Positions 1 to 10,146 of a stretch of DNA of 64,000 nucleotides are shown one piece after another. Positions within the stretch are counted from its first letter, which is position 1. Every line of letters begins with the position of its first letter. The translations under genes and the position numbers were made by a program. The notes beneath the pieces are model-generated. The model ran no database searches and had not been told where the DNA came from. It saw only the letters and a program-made list of their open reading frames with translations. Origin of the DNA: Candidatus Planktophila lacus (GTDB lineage: Bacteria > Actinomycetota > Actinomycetes > Nanopelagicales > Nanopelagicaceae); NCBI RefSeq assembly GCF_002288385.1, contig NZ_CP016783.1, forward strand, positions 744,001-808,000. The letters are read 5' to 3'.

Positions 1-806
1 CGAATCGGAGTTGGAATATCGTAACCAACCGCTTCTTTCCAGATCTTAACCAAGAGCTTTTCAGCAACTGCCAAGATATCTGCTTGATCAATGAAAGACA
101 TTTCGATATCTAGTTGAGTAAATTCTGGCTGGCGATCAGCACGGAAATCTTCATCGCGGAAACAGCGCGCAATTTGGTAATAACGTTCCATGCCGGCAAC
201 CATCAAGAGTTGCTTAAACAACTGTGGAGATTGAGGGAGTGCATACCAACTTCCGGGTTGCAGACGAACCGGAACTAAGAAGTCGCGTGCACCTTCTGGA
301 GTGCTACGAGTCAAGTAAGGAGTTTCAATCTCTAGAAAATCGAGATCTTCCATAACACGACGAATTGTTGAAGTTACCTTTGAGCGTAGGCGCATATTTG
401 CGGCCGGCTTTTCGCGACGCAGATCTAAGTAGCGGTACTTAAGGCGAACTTCTTCAGAAATTTCAGAATCATTTCCGCTATCAACTGGAAAGGGAAGCGC
501 GGCGCTCTCACTAAGAACGACTATGTCATCGCCCATGACTTCAATTGCTCCGGTTGGGTTTGAAGTATTGGCATTGCCATCAGGGCGCAGAACAACTTCG
601 CCCTTTATCTGCAGACACCATTCGGCGCGAAGAGATCCAGCTAGAGCTTCGTCGCGAATGACTACCTGAACTGAACCTGTGGCATCACGTAAGTCGATAA
701 AGGCAACGCCACCGTGATCGCGGCGGCGCGCAACCCAACCAGCCAGGCTTACCGTCTGACCAGCATCGCTTGCGCGCAGAGCGCCAGCATCGTGAGTACG
801 TAACAT
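1..806 (-). CDS. aspS: Aspartyl-tRNA synthetase, N-terminal part (cut by window edge)
   Basis: Class II aspartyl-tRNA synthetase, which loads aspartate onto tRNA-Asp in the cytoplasm. Only the first ~268 codons are present; the gene continues off the left edge. From the ATG at 806 the protein begins [10 protein letters not shown], followed by an OB-fold anticodon-binding region ([17 protein letters not shown], residues ~18-34) and later the class II motif 2 loop [18 protein letters not shown]. It lies 35 bp downstream of hisS on the same strand, a common actinobacterial pairing. Whether it also charges tRNA-Asn (non-discriminating type) cannot be decided from this fragment. The family assignment is secure. 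Confidence 0.95.
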   Translation of the reverse strand, partial: MLRTHDAGALRASDAGQTVSLAGWVARRRDHGGVAFIDLRDATGSVQVVIRDEALAGSLRAEWCLQIKGEVVLRPDGNANTSNPTGAIEVMGDDIVVLSESAALPFPVDSGNDSEISEEVRLKYRYLDLRREKPAANMRLRSKVTSTIRRVMEDLDFLEIETPYLTRSTPEGARDFLVPVRLQPGSWYALPQSPQLFKQLLMVAGMERYYQIARCFRDEDFRADRQPEFTQLDIEMSFIDQADILAVAEKLLVKIWKEAVGYDIPTPI

Positions 807-841
807 TTTAAAAGCCGCCTTTAATATTTGTAAAACGTTGG

Positions 842-2104
842 TCAGAGATCCCCGAGAAGAACGCTCTGTAATTGGTCAATCTTAACCGATCTCGTGCTGC
901 CATCGCTCATGCGTTTGAGTTCAACGCTCCCTGAGGCTACTTCGCTATCACCAAGAACGATTACATAGCGAGATCCACTTTTATCGGCAGCCTTCATCGC
1001 ACCCTTTAGGGCGCGATCACCAAAGGCGATCTCCGTGCGAATCCCCGCTTCACGCAATTTCGCTGCAATAGATAAGGATGCGCTCTTTTGATTATCGCCC
1101 AAAGGAATGATGAATAGATCTGATGAGAATTGATTTTCAACTAAAACGCCTTCTGCTTGTGCTGCAAGAAGTGCTCGATCCACGCCCAGACCAAAACCGA
1201 TTCCAGAAAGTGCTTGACCGCCAAGAATCTCCATCAGGCCGTCGTAACGTCCACCGCCACCAATTCCTGATTGCGCCCCAAGTCCTTCATGAATGAACTC
1301 AAAAGTAGTGCCGGTGTAATAATCCAATCCGCGGACCATTCGGGGATTTACTACATATGAAATGCCAAGTGAATCTAGATAACTCTTTACCTGCTTAAAG
1401 TTCTCCGCAGAGTCAGCCGAGAGATAGTCAAGTAAGAGAGGTGCCTTTGCCATCGCCTCTTTCATCTCTGGTCGTTTATCGTCAAATAAACGAAGTGGAT
1501 TTATCGCAGCGCGAGTCGCGGTTGCTTCATCCAGATCCAACTTCGATATAAATTGCAGTAAATCAACGCGATGAGCAGCGCGAGATTGTGCATCTCCAAG
1601 CGAAGTGATATCTAAGCGGTAATTCTTTAAACCTAAAGATTTAAATCCTTGATCTGCGATGGCAATCACTTCAGCATCTATCGCTGGATCATCTAGACCA
1701 ATCGCTTCAATTCCAACTTGATAGAACTGGCGATAGCGCCCTGCTTGTGGGCGTTCGGCGCGGAAGAATGCTCCGGAGTACCAGACCTTTACGGGAAGTT
1801 GCCCGCGATCCAAACCCTTTTCGATTACTGCACGCATAACACCAGCAGTGCCTTCGGGGCGCAAAGTTATAGAACGCCCACCGCGATCTTCGAAGGTGTA
1901 CATCTCCTTCGATACAACATCAGTTGACTCGCCTACTCCACGAGAAAATAGTGAAGTGTCTTCAAATACCGGGAGCTCCATTAGTTGATATCCAGCTAAC
2001 TTGGCGGGAGCGATCAGAGATTCACGGACCCATTCAAAGGCAGCCGAAAGTGGGGGTGCGTATTCGCTTACCCCTTTTGGCGCTTGAATCTTTTCGTACT
2101 TCAT
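842..2104 (-). CDS. hisS: Histidyl-tRNA synthetase
   Basis: Class II synthetase charging tRNA-His. The 420-residue length is normal for the family. Motif 2 reads [18 protein letters not shown] (around residue 115). The histidine signature motifs are present: a [12 protein letters not shown] stretch near residue 262 and [11 protein letters not shown] near 283, followed by a C-terminal Rossmann-like anticodon-binding domain. The ATG at 2104 overlaps the stop codon of the upstream hydrolase gene as ATGA, implying translational coupling. aspS follows 35 bp downstream. Nothing in the sequence looks truncated or degenerate. Confidence 0.97.
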   Translation of the reverse strand: MKYEKIQAPKGVSEYAPPLSAAFEWVRESLIAPAKLAGYQLMELPVFEDTSLFSRGVGESTDVVSKEMYTFEDRGGRSITLRPEGTAGVMRAVIEKGLDRGQLPVKVWYSGAFFRAERPQAGRYRQFYQVGIEAIGLDDPAIDAEVIAIADQGFKSLGLKNYRLDITSLGDAQSRAAHRVDLLQFISKLDLDEATATRAAINPLRLFDDKRPEMKEAMAKAPLLLDYLSADSAENFKQVKSYLDSLGISYVVNPRMVRGLDYYTGTTFEFIHEGLGAQSGIGGGGRYDGLMEILGGQALSGIGFGLGVDRALLAAQAEGVLVENQFSSDLFIIPLGDNQKSASLSIAAKLREAGIRTEIAFGDRALKGAMKAADKSGSRYVIVLGDSEVASGSVELKRMSDGSTRSVKIDQLQSVLLGDL

Positions 2105-2757
2105 GCCTGTAATTCTTTCAGATATGGATTATTTTTTCGCTCGAATTTAATTGTTGTCTCTGGACCGTGTCCTGGCAACACTCGCAAGCCATCATTCAAG
2201 GGAAGTACTCTTGTTTTTAGGGTCTTTTGCATCGCTTCATGCGATCCTGAAGGCAAATCAGTGCGTCCGATCGACCCTGCAAATAGAACATCTCCAGTAA
2301 TCAACAACTCGTCATTGATTGTAAACATAGTGCTCCCCCGCGTATGGCCCGGAGCATGAATCGCGGTGATCTTCATATCTAATAGATCGATCTCATCGCC
2401 ATGTCGTAAGTTTTTAACTTCATTTGGTTCTTCAAATTTCATGGCATCAAGCGTTTGAATAAATTCAGCGCCATGTGCACCTTGTGGTTTTAGAAGTAAA
2501 TCTCGATCTTCGGTGTGAATATAAGAGGAAATTCCATATCCATCGGCAAGTGGCTTTACTGAGAATGTGTGATCAAGATGGCCGTGGGTGATTAAAGCTG
2601 CAACTGGTTTCAAACCATGTTCAGAAATGAGAGCCTCAATCTCATGTGAAATATCTGGCATACCTGGATCGACGATGATGCACTCTTGGCCAGGTCCTGC
2701 AGCGATCACCCAACAGTTTGTGGCAAACATAGGGGCTACAAAAGAGGTAACTAACAT
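2101..2757 (-). CDS. MBL-fold metallo-hydrolase (glyoxalase II-like)
   Basis: Metallo-beta-lactamase-fold hydrolase of the glyoxalase II type, 218 residues, probably cytoplasmic with two zinc ions. The metal motif [10 protein letters not shown] (around residue 57) is the classic HxHxDH. Further ligands appear in [11 protein letters not shown], in ITGDVLF (bridging Asp) and in [10 protein letters not shown] near the C-terminus. The gene sits directly upstream of hisS with a 4-base overlap, a location where actinobacteria commonly carry such a hydrolase. The substrate cannot be read from the sequence; a glutathione or mycothiol thioester is one possibility. A GGGGG/GAGG stretch lies just before the ATG. 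Confidence 0.88.
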   Translation of the reverse strand: MLVTSFVAPMFATNCWVIAAGPGQECIIVDPGMPDISHEIEALISEHGLKPVAALITHGHLDHTFSVKPLADGYGISSYIHTEDRDLLLKPQGAHGAEFIQTLDAMKFEEPNEVKNLRHGDEIDLLDMKITAIHAPGHTRGSTMFTINDELLITGDVLFAGSIGRTDLPSGSHEAMQKTLKTRVLPLNDGLRVLPGHGPETTIKFERKNNPYLKELQA

Positions 2758-2899
2758 CGCCTCACCCCCTAATTTTCGCGCGCAAATAGGCGCAAACTTT
2801 CCCCAATAAGTAAGACAGGGTACCTTTTATCTCCGCAAGACCTCATCTGCACACTCAAACAACGAAGGCGAAATCGCCGACGCGCTGAAAGGGAACACT

Positions 2900-4219
2900 A
2901 TGACCGAGCAAATCAATCCAGGATCAATCAACATCACACCAGCCAATGCAAGTGCAGCATCTGCGCTAATTGGAGATCCATCAAAGTTCGGTCGAGTCGC
3001 AGAAGATGGCACGGTTTATGTTCGTACTCCAGAAGGCGAAAAGGCCGTTGGTTCATATCCCGGAAAAACCGCTGAAGAAGCGTTGCAATATTTTGTAAGA
3101 AAATTTGAAGCTCTAGCATCCGAGGTCGCGCTGACCGCAGCCCGCATCACAAGCGGCGCCATGGTTCCAGATGATGCGTATGAAGCAGTCAAGAAGTTAC
3201 GTCAGCAAGTCCGCGAGTTAAATGGTGTTGGCGATCTCGCAGCACTCGCTGCCTCAGTTGATCAGATTGAGCCACTAATCGAAGGTCACCGCGAAGCATA
3301 TGAAGCCAAGAAGGTTGCAGAAGCTGCGGTAAAAGCTGCGCGTCGTGAACAAGTAATGGTTGAGAAAGAGAAGATTGTTTCTGAAGCTGAATCGCTAGCG
3401 CTCTCTGAAAATTGGAAGGTAACCGGAGATCGCTTAAAAACACTGCTCGAAGAGTGGAAGTCAGCTCCTCGGCTAGATAAGAAAGTAGATGGAGAACTTT
3501 GGAAGCGTTTTTCTGCATCACGCAATAAGTTTGATAAGCGTCGTAGAACTCATTTTGCAACTCTAGAAGAGACATCGGCAAAGGTATCTGCGGCTAAGAA
3601 AGCACTTGTTGAGCAGGCTTCTAAACTTGCTACCTCCACCGATTGGGTTGCCACTGCGCGTGCTTTCAAAACTCTTATGGATCAATGGAAGGCTGCCGGT
3701 CGCGGTAAGCCAAGTGAAGATGCCAAGCTTTGGGCTAAGTTCAAAGCGTCACAAGATCATTTCTTCACCGCAAAGAACGCTGATCTTGAAAAGCGCGAAG
3801 TTTCAATGGTTGCAAACCTAGCCAAGCGCGAAGAGTTGATAGTTCAGATTGAGGCGCTAGTGCCATTTACTGATGTAAAAGCCGCGAAGAACTCGTTCCG
3901 CGAACTTTCTCGCTCTTGGGAGAAGATCGGCATTACTCATCGTGACAAGCGAGCAGCAATGGATGCGCGAGTAGCTAAAGTCGAAGAAGCGATAAAAAGT
4001 GCTGAGGCTGAGATCTGGCGTAAGACAGATCCAGCTGCAAAGGCTCGTGCTGCCGATGTGGTTAAGCAGCTGTCTGATTCAATCGCTAACTACGAGAAGA
4101 TTGCGGCGAAATCAACCTCTGCCGGAAATGCGAAGAAGGCACAAGAAGCCCTTGATTCAGCTGCTGCTCGTAAGGTCTGGTTGGCCGAGGCTGAAAAGTC
4201 TCTCGCTGAATTTAACTAA
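2900..4219 (+). CDS. DUF349 domain-containing coiled-coil protein
   Basis: Protein of 439 residues built from repeated DUF349 units. The repeats are recognisable by spaced tryptophans in W-K-x-A or W-x-R-F contexts: LLEEWKSAPRLDKK, ELWKRFSASRNKF, LMDQWKAAGRGKP, KLWAKFKASQDHF and LSRSWEKIGI. Highly charged helices in between suggest a long coiled coil. No signal peptide or membrane segment is seen, so it is probably cytoplasmic. The family is common in actinobacteria, often near relA as here, but I know of no settled function. The start is supported by AAGGGA six bases before the ATG. The 3' end faces rel with only 25 bp between them. Confidence 0.85.
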   Translation: MTEQINPGSINITPANASAASALIGDPSKFGRVAEDGTVYVRTPEGEKAVGSYPGKTAEEALQYFVRKFEALASEVALTAARITSGAMVPDDAYEAVKKLRQQVRELNGVGDLAALAASVDQIEPLIEGHREAYEAKKVAEAAVKAARREQVMVEKEKIVSEAESLALSENWKVTGDRLKTLLEEWKSAPRLDKKVDGELWKRFSASRNKFDKRRRTHFATLEETSAKVSAAKKALVEQASKLATSTDWVATARAFKTLMDQWKAAGRGKPSEDAKLWAKFKASQDHFFTAKNADLEKREVSMVANLAKREELIVQIEALVPFTDVKAAKNSFRELSRSWEKIGITHRDKRAAMDARVAKVEEAIKSAEAEIWRKTDPAAKARAADVVKQLSDSIANYEKIAAKSTSAGNAKKAQEALDSAAARKVWLAEAEKSLAEFN

Positions 4220-4244
4220 ACTTTACTTTCTTAAAACTATCGAG

Positions 4245-6398
4245 TTAGTTGCGATAGACGTCGTAGACGCCTTCAACGGCGCGTACTGCAGCTAAGACTG
4301 AGTCGAGATGCGTCGCATCTGCCATTTCAAAGGTGAACTTGCTGATCGCGGTTCGATCCTTTGAGGTATTCACTGCAGCGCTTAAAATATTTACATGCTG
4401 TTCAGATAGCGCTCTCGTTACATCTGCCAACAAACGTGATCGATCTAGCGCCTCTACTTGGATATTTACTAGGAATACGCTTCCGGCTCCATCGAGCCAG
4501 CGCACCTTTGCAATTCGTTCGCCTTGATTTAACTGCAAGTCAGCAGCGTTGATGCAATCATCGCGATGGACTGAGATGCCACTTCCTTTGGTGATAAATC
4601 CGATAATTCCATCTCCAGGAACTGGCGTACAGCAGCGGGCTAGCTTCACTAGCACATCGCCCACGCCTTCAACTTCGATTGCGCTACTTGAACGTCTGAT
4701 TGAGTGGGATCCGGTTGGAATAACATCGATAGTTGGTTCAGGGTGCGAATCTTCCACGCCTAGCGAAACAACTAATTTTTCAATAATGGAAGCTGCAGAA
4801 ACATGCCCATCTCCTACAGCGCTATAGAGCGCAGAGATATCGGGATAGCGCAGTTCGTGTGCCAGCTCCAGTAAAGAATGTCCTGCAAAGATTTTCTGAA
4901 GTGGTAGTCCTGCTTTACGCATTTGACGCGCAATAGATTCGCGCCCAGCATCAATCGCTTCCTCGCGACGCTCTTTGCTGAAGTGCGCTTTGATCTTCGA
5001 TCTGGCTCGAGGAGATTTAACAAAGTTAAGCCAATCGCGTGATGGCCCTGCGTTTTCGCTCTTATTGGTAACTATCTCGATCACATCACCATTAACTAAG
5101 CGGGTATCAAGTGGAACTAAGCGACCATTTACTTTTGCGCCAGCGCATTTGCTGCCGACATCTGTATGCACTGAGTATGCGAAGTCGACAGGTGTAGATC
5201 CACCAGGAAGAGCAATCACGCTCCCCTTTGGAGTAAATACGAAGACTTCGGGACTGCCTAAATCAAAACGAAGCGCTTCGAGGAATTCTGAAGGATCCTC
5301 AGTCTCTTTCTGCCACTCGTGCAACTGGCGTAGCCAAAGCATCTCTGGTGAGGAGTTCTTTGACTCATTGCCTTGCTTGTACTTCCAGTGCGCTGCGATT
5401 CCGAATTCAGCACGGGAATGCATCTCAAAAGTTCTAATCTGGATTTCTATCGCCTTGCCGTTTGGCCCAATCACCGTAGTATGCAATGACTGGTATAGAT
5501 TGAATTTTGGCATTGCGATGTAATCTTTAAATCGTCCTGGCACAGGCGACCAGCGAGCGTGAATCGAACCAAGAACCGCGTAGCAATCCTTGACGTCATT
5601 TACCAAGACGCGAATACCGACTAAGTCATAGATATCGTTGAAATCGCGTCCTCGCACCACCATCTTCTGATAGACGCTGAAATAATGTTTTTTGCGCCCT
5701 GTAACTGTCGCAGTGATCGCATCTCGATCTAGATCACTTTGCACCGCATCAATTACCTCTTGTGACAGCGCATCGCGGGAAGGCGAACGCTCGGCAACTA
5801 GCCGGGAAATCTCTTCAAACTTCTTAGGTTCCAGAACCTCGAAGGAGAGGTCTTCCAGCTCCCATTTAATTGCATTCATACCTAAGCGGTGCGCTAGAGG
5901 GGCATAAATATCTAAAGTTTCACGTGCTTTTCGCTCAGCGCTCTCAGTGCTAACAAACTTCCAAGTGCGCGCATTATGTAATCGATCTGCAAGTTTTATC
6001 ACCAGTACTCGAATGTCGCGCGACATGGCAACGACCATCTTGCGAACCGTCTCAGCCTCAGCGGTCGGACCGTAAGTTAATTTATCTAACTTGGTGACTC
6101 CATCAACTAAGTTAGCAATCTCGTCGCCGAAATCAGAACGCAATTGGGTGAGCGAGTAAGGCGTATCTTCAACGGTGTCGTGCAGAAGGGAGGCGATTAT
6201 TGTTGTGTCATTTAAACCAAGTTCAGCCAGAATCTGCGAAACCGCAACGGGGTGAGTTATGTACTCTTCACCGGATTTACGCATTTGCCCTACATGGGCC
6301 TGCTTTGCGATTTCAAAAGCGCGCTCAACTTCAGAGAGCCGACTTGTTGGGTGGCTCTCTTTAAGTGTTGCTAATAGTGGTGCAACTAGAGCGTTCAA
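4245..6398 (-). CDS. relA: Bifunctional (p)ppGpp synthetase/hydrolase (Rel)
   Basis: Long Rel/SpoT enzyme making and breaking (p)ppGpp, the stringent-response alarmone. Domains in order: HD hydrolase (LHDTVEDTPYSLTQL, with HNARTWKFV), the synthetase domain (GRKKHYFSVYQKM and GIRVLVNDVKDCY), TGS (VFTPKGSVIALPGGSTPVDF), a linker with the ARCCTPVPGD motif, and a C-terminal ACT domain. HD and synthetase motifs both look intact. I prefer the TTG at 6398: it lies 10 bases after the secF stop and has AAGG with a 7-base spacer, giving 717 residues. An in-frame ATG at 6491 would add 31 residues but overlap secF by 83 bp. An apt gene, often found between secF and rel in actinobacteria, is missing here. 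Confidence 0.95.
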   Translation of the reverse strand: MNALVAPLLATLKESHPTSRLSEVERAFEIAKQAHVGQMRKSGEEYITHPVAVSQILAELGLNDTTIIASLLHDTVEDTPYSLTQLRSDFGDEIANLVDGVTKLDKLTYGPTAEAETVRKMVVAMSRDIRVLVIKLADRLHNARTWKFVSTESAERKARETLDIYAPLAHRLGMNAIKWELEDLSFEVLEPKKFEEISRLVAERSPSRDALSQEVIDAVQSDLDRDAITATVTGRKKHYFSVYQKMVVRGRDFNDIYDLVGIRVLVNDVKDCYAVLGSIHARWSPVPGRFKDYIAMPKFNLYQSLHTTVIGPNGKAIEIQIRTFEMHSRAEFGIAAHWKYKQGNESKNSSPEMLWLRQLHEWQKETEDPSEFLEALRFDLGSPEVFVFTPKGSVIALPGGSTPVDFAYSVHTDVGSKCAGAKVNGRLVPLDTRLVNGDVIEIVTNKSENAGPSRDWLNFVKSPRARSKIKAHFSKERREEAIDAGRESIARQMRKAGLPLQKIFAGHSLLELAHELRYPDISALYSAVGDGHVSAASIIEKLVVSLGVEDSHPEPTIDVIPTGSHSIRRSSSAIEVEGVGDVLVKLARCCTPVPGDGIIGFITKGSGISVHRDDCINAADLQLNQGERIAKVRWLDGAGSVFLVNIQVEALDRSRLLADVTRALSEQHVNILSAAVNTSKDRTAISKFTFEMADATHLDSVLAAVRAVEGVYDVYRN

Positions 6399-6408
6399 AG
6401 GCTGCGCC

Positions 6409-7479
6409 TTACTTGCGACCCTTGCGCTTTGGTTGATTGCGAGGTCCGCGACCAACGCTTGGGCGTATCGCCGCTCTCTCACTATTTGCACTCACTGATG
6501 CTGAGACTGGATCTGCTCCCCCGCGCGATGCAACTCGCTTTGCAAGTGCTTGCATCGCTGGTTCCTTCTCGCGAAGTGATGCCAGGAATGGTGGAGCGAT
6601 AAAGATTGAAGAGTAAGTACCAACTGCAAGCCCGATAAACAAAGCAAGGGATAGATCCTTGAGAGTTCCGGCGCCAAGTAAGCCAGCACCTACAAAGAGG
6701 ATCGCACCAACTGGAAGAAGTGCAATCAAAGAAGTGTTAGCAGAACGCACGATTGTCTGATTAACAGCCAAGTTTGCCGCTTGTGAATATGTAACTTTGC
6801 CCACTGCAGCAACAGATTTGGTGTTCTCGCGAACCTTATCGAATACAACAACGGTGTCATACAGCGAATAACCAAGGATCGTTAAGAATCCGATCACAGT
6901 TGCGGGGGTAACATCGAACCCGACGAGTGCATAGATTCCAACTGTAATAAAGACGTCATGCACAACGGCCACGATCGCAGAAACTGCCATCTTGGGTTCA
7001 AAGATCATCGTCAAGAAGATCATAATTACGATTAAGAATGCGATAAGTCCGTACAGCGCCTTCTTGGTAATTTCCTTACCCCATGAAGGTCCGATCAACT
7101 GAGTATCGATTGATTCAAGCGGCACATTAAAGGCGATAGTCAAAGCCTTTTCAACCGCCGTTGACTGTGCCGCAGAAAGCGCACCAGTCTGAACCTTTAC
7201 TTTGTCATCACCGATCTTCTGAACAATGATTTCTCCTGGAATATCAACATCTGCAACAGCGGCGCGTGCTTGTTCAACTGTCGTGCCCGCCTTATTTACT
7301 GTGTAAGAAGAACCACCCTTAAATTCGATTCCAAGGTGAAGACCTTGAATCAAGAGGGCACCTATTGATAGCAAGATGAAAATTGCTGAGATTGAGTACC
7401 AACGACGGCGATTACCAACGATGTTAAATGAAGTTTCGCCAGAGTAAAGACGACCGCCAAGACCTGAGATTTTTACCAT
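6409..7479 (-). CDS. secF: Protein-export membrane protein SecF
   Basis: SecF half of the SecDF complex that uses the proton gradient to help pull proteins through SecYEG. The 356-residue protein starts with one membrane segment (WYSISAIFILLSIGALLIQG). The periplasmic P4 region follows with the SecF-type motif GIEFKGGSSY. Five more helices come after, including the conserved YALVGFDVTPATVIGFLTI and YDTVVVFDKVRENT. The C-terminus is a basic tail (PRNQPKRKGRK). The ATG lies 3 bases after the secD stop, so the two are certainly cotranscribed. Intact. Confidence 0.97.
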   Translation of the reverse strand: MVKISGLGGRLYSGETSFNIVGNRRRWYSISAIFILLSIGALLIQGLHLGIEFKGGSSYTVNKAGTTVEQARAAVADVDIPGEIIVQKIGDDKVKVQTGALSAAQSTAVEKALTIAFNVPLESIDTQLIGPSWGKEITKKALYGLIAFLIVIMIFLTMIFEPKMAVSAIVAVVHDVFITVGIYALVGFDVTPATVIGFLTILGYSLYDTVVVFDKVRENTKSVAAVGKVTYSQAANLAVNQTIVRSANTSLIALLPVGAILFVGAGLLGAGTLKDLSLALFIGLAVGTYSSIFIAPPFLASLREKEPAMQALAKRVASRGGADPVSASVSANSERAAIRPSVGRGPRNQPKRKGRK

Positions 7480-7482
7480 GGC

Positions 7483-9057
7483 TTATGCCTCCAATGTTGA
7501 AACAGACTGGGTAGAAACAGTTTTGGTTGAATCAGTTGTGATCGATGCAGTTCTATAATTCTTCATACCGATGCTCTTAGGCGATAGCCCCGAAAGCGGA
7601 TGACCGGAAGAGAAGAATTTAACTCCGGCCAAGATGCTCACCATTGGCTTGGTGAAGAAGAAGACGATAATTAAATCGACAAGTGTTGTGAGACCTAGAG
7701 TGAAAGCAAAGCCACGTACGCCACCAACTGCGAAGAAGTAGAGCAAAGCAGCCGCAATCAGAGAAACAGCATCTGCAACCAAAATCGTGTGACGCGCCTT
7801 AGCCCAACCACTTTCAACCGCAGAGCGGATTGAACGGCCTTCACGCGCTTCATCGCGGATACGTTCGAAGAAGACGATAAATGAGTCTGCGGTAACACCG
7901 ATCGCCACAATGGCACCAGCGATACCTGCCAAGGTGAGAGTAAATCCAATCGTTTCACCGAGTACTAGGAAGAGCAGGTAAACAATTGCAGCTGCTAGCG
8001 CAAGTGAACCAACTACTACGAGACCGAGTCCGCGATAGTAAAGAAGTGAATAGATAAGAACTAAACCAAGTCCCAACGCGCCAGCCAAAAGGCCAGCGCT
8101 TAACTGGTCAGCGCCCAGGGTTGGTGATACTTGCTGCACCTCACCGCGGTCGAATGCCAACGGCAAAGCTCCGTATTTAAGAACATTTGCAAGATCTTGC
8201 GCTTCAACTTGTGAGAAAGACCCAGTGATCTGAGCATTTCCTGATGGAATCGCTTCATTAATTCTTGGTGCAGAAACAACTAGACCATCGAGAACAATCG
8301 CAACTTGATTGAGCGGTGATTGCAGCGAAGTTACGCGGTTAGTTAGTGCGCCAAATGCCTTTGTGCCATCGCCATTGAAGGTTAGAGAAACAAACCAAGC
8401 AAGGCCTTGTGATGGGTCATATCCAGCCTCGGCGGAAGAGACTTGAGTTCCGAGAACTTCGGCTGGAGCGAGAATGTACTTTGCACCGCCATCGCGAGAA
8501 CAAGAAACAATTGTGTCGGCCGGACTATCAGCGCCAGTACCTTCACGACTAGCAGGATCGGTGCAATCAAGTGCGGCGTACTTCGCATTGAGATCAGCGT
8601 TAACGCCGGCTGCAGGTGTTGCAGCAGTTGAAGTGTCAGCAGGATTTGATATGCCAGAACCTTCTGCTAGTACCTGACGAAAACGAAGCTCTGCAGTTTG
8701 GCCAACAAGATCCACAACGCGACGTCCGCTATCTCCTGGAACAGAGATAACGATCTGTCGATTGGTTCCGCTTCCTTGAGCAGTTACTTCACTCTCTGCT
8801 ACACCAATTGAGTCAACGCGTTGGCGAATAATTGAGACTGCTTGATCTATCGCCTCAGAAGTTACCTTGTTGGAGTCATTTGACGCTCGGGGTTGCAGCG
8901 TCACGCTGGTTCCGCCTCGAAGATCGAGACCTAGCTTGACCGAAGAAACACCCTGGATAAAGGTGGTTGCAAGTAGACCGAAGATAATGAGCGCCAGAAT
9001 CAAAAGGGCGCGGCCAGAGCGGGCAGGGCTCTTCACAGTTTTATTTGGTGTGGACAT
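7483..9057 (-). CDS. secD: Protein translocase subunit SecD
   Basis: SecD partner of SecF in Sec export. The N-terminal membrane helix (LLILALIIFGLLATTF) leads into LGLDLRGGTSVTLQP, a hallmark of the family, then a large extracellular region, then the five-helix core with ILVADAVSLIAAALLYFF and GFAFTLGLTTLVDLIIVFF. I start at the ATG at 9057 (524 residues). The frame stays open upstream to 9141, but that part would overlap ruvB. A -10-like TAGACT eight bases before this ATG also supports it. The usual yajC gene between ruvB and secD is absent, since only 11 bp separate them. Confidence 0.96.
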   Translation of the reverse strand: MSTPNKTVKSPARSGRALLILALIIFGLLATTFIQGVSSVKLGLDLRGGTSVTLQPRASNDSNKVTSEAIDQAVSIIRQRVDSIGVAESEVTAQGSGTNRQIVISVPGDSGRRVVDLVGQTAELRFRQVLAEGSGISNPADTSTAATPAAGVNADLNAKYAALDCTDPASREGTGADSPADTIVSCSRDGGAKYILAPAEVLGTQVSSAEAGYDPSQGLAWFVSLTFNGDGTKAFGALTNRVTSLQSPLNQVAIVLDGLVVSAPRINEAIPSGNAQITGSFSQVEAQDLANVLKYGALPLAFDRGEVQQVSPTLGADQLSAGLLAGALGLGLVLIYSLLYYRGLGLVVVGSLALAAAIVYLLFLVLGETIGFTLTLAGIAGAIVAIGVTADSFIVFFERIRDEAREGRSIRSAVESGWAKARHTILVADAVSLIAAALLYFFAVGGVRGFAFTLGLTTLVDLIIVFFFTKPMVSILAGVKFFSSGHPLSGLSPKSIGMKNYRTASITTDSTKTVSTQSVSTLEA

Positions 9058-9065
9058 AAGAGCAG

Positions 9066-9071
9066 AGTCTA
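9066..9071 (-). promoter_or_regulatory. Candidate leaderless -10 box for secD
   Basis: On the minus strand TAGACT ends 8 bases before the secD ATG at 9057. The box lies at the 3' end of ruvB, including part of its stop codon, so secDF (and rel) may be expressed from their own leaderless message as well as from the ruv operon. Inferred from spacing only. Confidence 0.45.
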
Positions 9072-10145
9072 TGCGTTGGGCGCGGGCGTGTCGAAAAGGG
9101 TTGCGATCCCAGCAGGAGGGGTTCGCCCTAAATGGCGCCACCCGAGTTCGGTGGCGATACGACCCCGCGGAGTGCGGGCCATAAAACCATTTCTTACCAA
9201 GAATGGCTCAGCCACGGCTTCGACCGTTTCCGTCTCTTCACCCACTGCAATCGCCAGCGTTGAAAGACCAACCGGTCCCCCATTAAATCGCTCGATAAGT
9301 GCGGTCAGCACTGAACGATCTAGTCGATCCAAACCTTTCTCATCTACTTCATACATTTCAAGCGCGGCCATCGCATCTGAGTGAGTGAGGGCATTTGCAG
9401 CTTTAGCGCTGGTTCCACCACTTGTGCGAACTTGGGCATAGTCGCGGACGCGACGCAATAAACGATTGGCGATACGTGGTGTGCCGCGAGACCTGCCAGC
9501 AACTTCAAGTACCGCCTCTTCTTCAATTGTCAGTTGCAGTAAAGCAGCGCTGCGACGAATTACTTCAGCAAGTTCAGTGGACTCATAGAAATCAAGATGT
9601 GCAGTAAAGCCGAAGCGATCCCTCAGCGGACTAGGAAGTAATCCTGCGCGTGTAGTTGCCCCAACTAATGTAAAGCGCGGCAGTTGTAATGGAATCGCAG
9701 TTGCTCCCGGTCCTTTACCTACGACAACATCAACGCGGAAATCCTCCATTGCAAGGTAGAGAAGTTCTTCAGCAGGTCTTGGCAAACGGTGAATCTCATC
9801 CAAGAAGAGAATCTCTCCTTCAACTAGTGAAGATAAAATCGCCGCTAAATCTCCAGCGTGAGTGATCGCAGGACCGCTGGTTATACGAATCGGTGTTTGC
9901 ATTTCGCTAGCTAAAATCAAAGCAAGAGTTGTCTTTCCGAGTCCGGGTGGACCGCTAAGCAGGATGTGATCGGCGGCCGAGCCGCGTGAACGTGCTGCTG
10001 ATAACAAGACATCAATCTGATCTCGAACGCGATGCTGTCCAATGAAATCATCGAGAGTCTTTGGACGTAGCGCGTGTTCGGCAGCTGAGTCATCCTGACT
10101 AAATTCTGGCGCTACTAAACGATCATCGCTCATATCGTTAGCCAC
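9069..10145 (-). CDS. ruvB: Holliday junction branch migration ATPase RuvB
   Basis: Hexameric AAA+ motor that drives Holliday-junction branch migration together with RuvA. Walker A is [14 protein letters not shown], Walker B is [10 protein letters not shown], sensor 1 lies in [11 protein letters not shown], and a C-terminal winged helix carries [13 protein letters not shown]. The family start SDDRLV is near the N-terminus. Three in-frame starts exist: GTG 10157, GTG 10145 and ATG 10133. I favour GTG 10145 because GGTGGG lies about seven bases upstream and it begins just past the ruvA stop. It is followed directly by secD. Confidence 0.96.
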   Translation of the reverse strand: MANDMSDDRLVAPEFSQDDSAAEHALRPKTLDDFIGQHRVRDQIDVLLSAARSRGSAADHILLSGPPGLGKTTLALILASEMQTPIRITSGPAITHAGDLAAILSSLVEGEILFLDEIHRLPRPAEELLYLAMEDFRVDVVVGKGPGATAIPLQLPRFTLVGATTRAGLLPSPLRDRFGFTAHLDFYESTELAEVIRRSAALLQLTIEEEAVLEVAGRSRGTPRIANRLLRRVRDYAQVRTSGGTSAKAANALTHSDAMAALEMYEVDEKGLDRLDRSVLTALIERFNGGPVGLSTLAIAVGEETETVEAVAEPFLVRNGFMARTPRGRIATELGWRHLGRTPPAGIATLFDTPAPNA

Positions 10146-10146
10146 T

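Noticed and set aside
4975-5523. A 182-residue open frame on the plus strand within rel
   Set aside because: It runs opposite a clearly conserved Rel protein, its sequence has no recognisable domain, and there is no promoter or ribosome-binding site. A chance frame.
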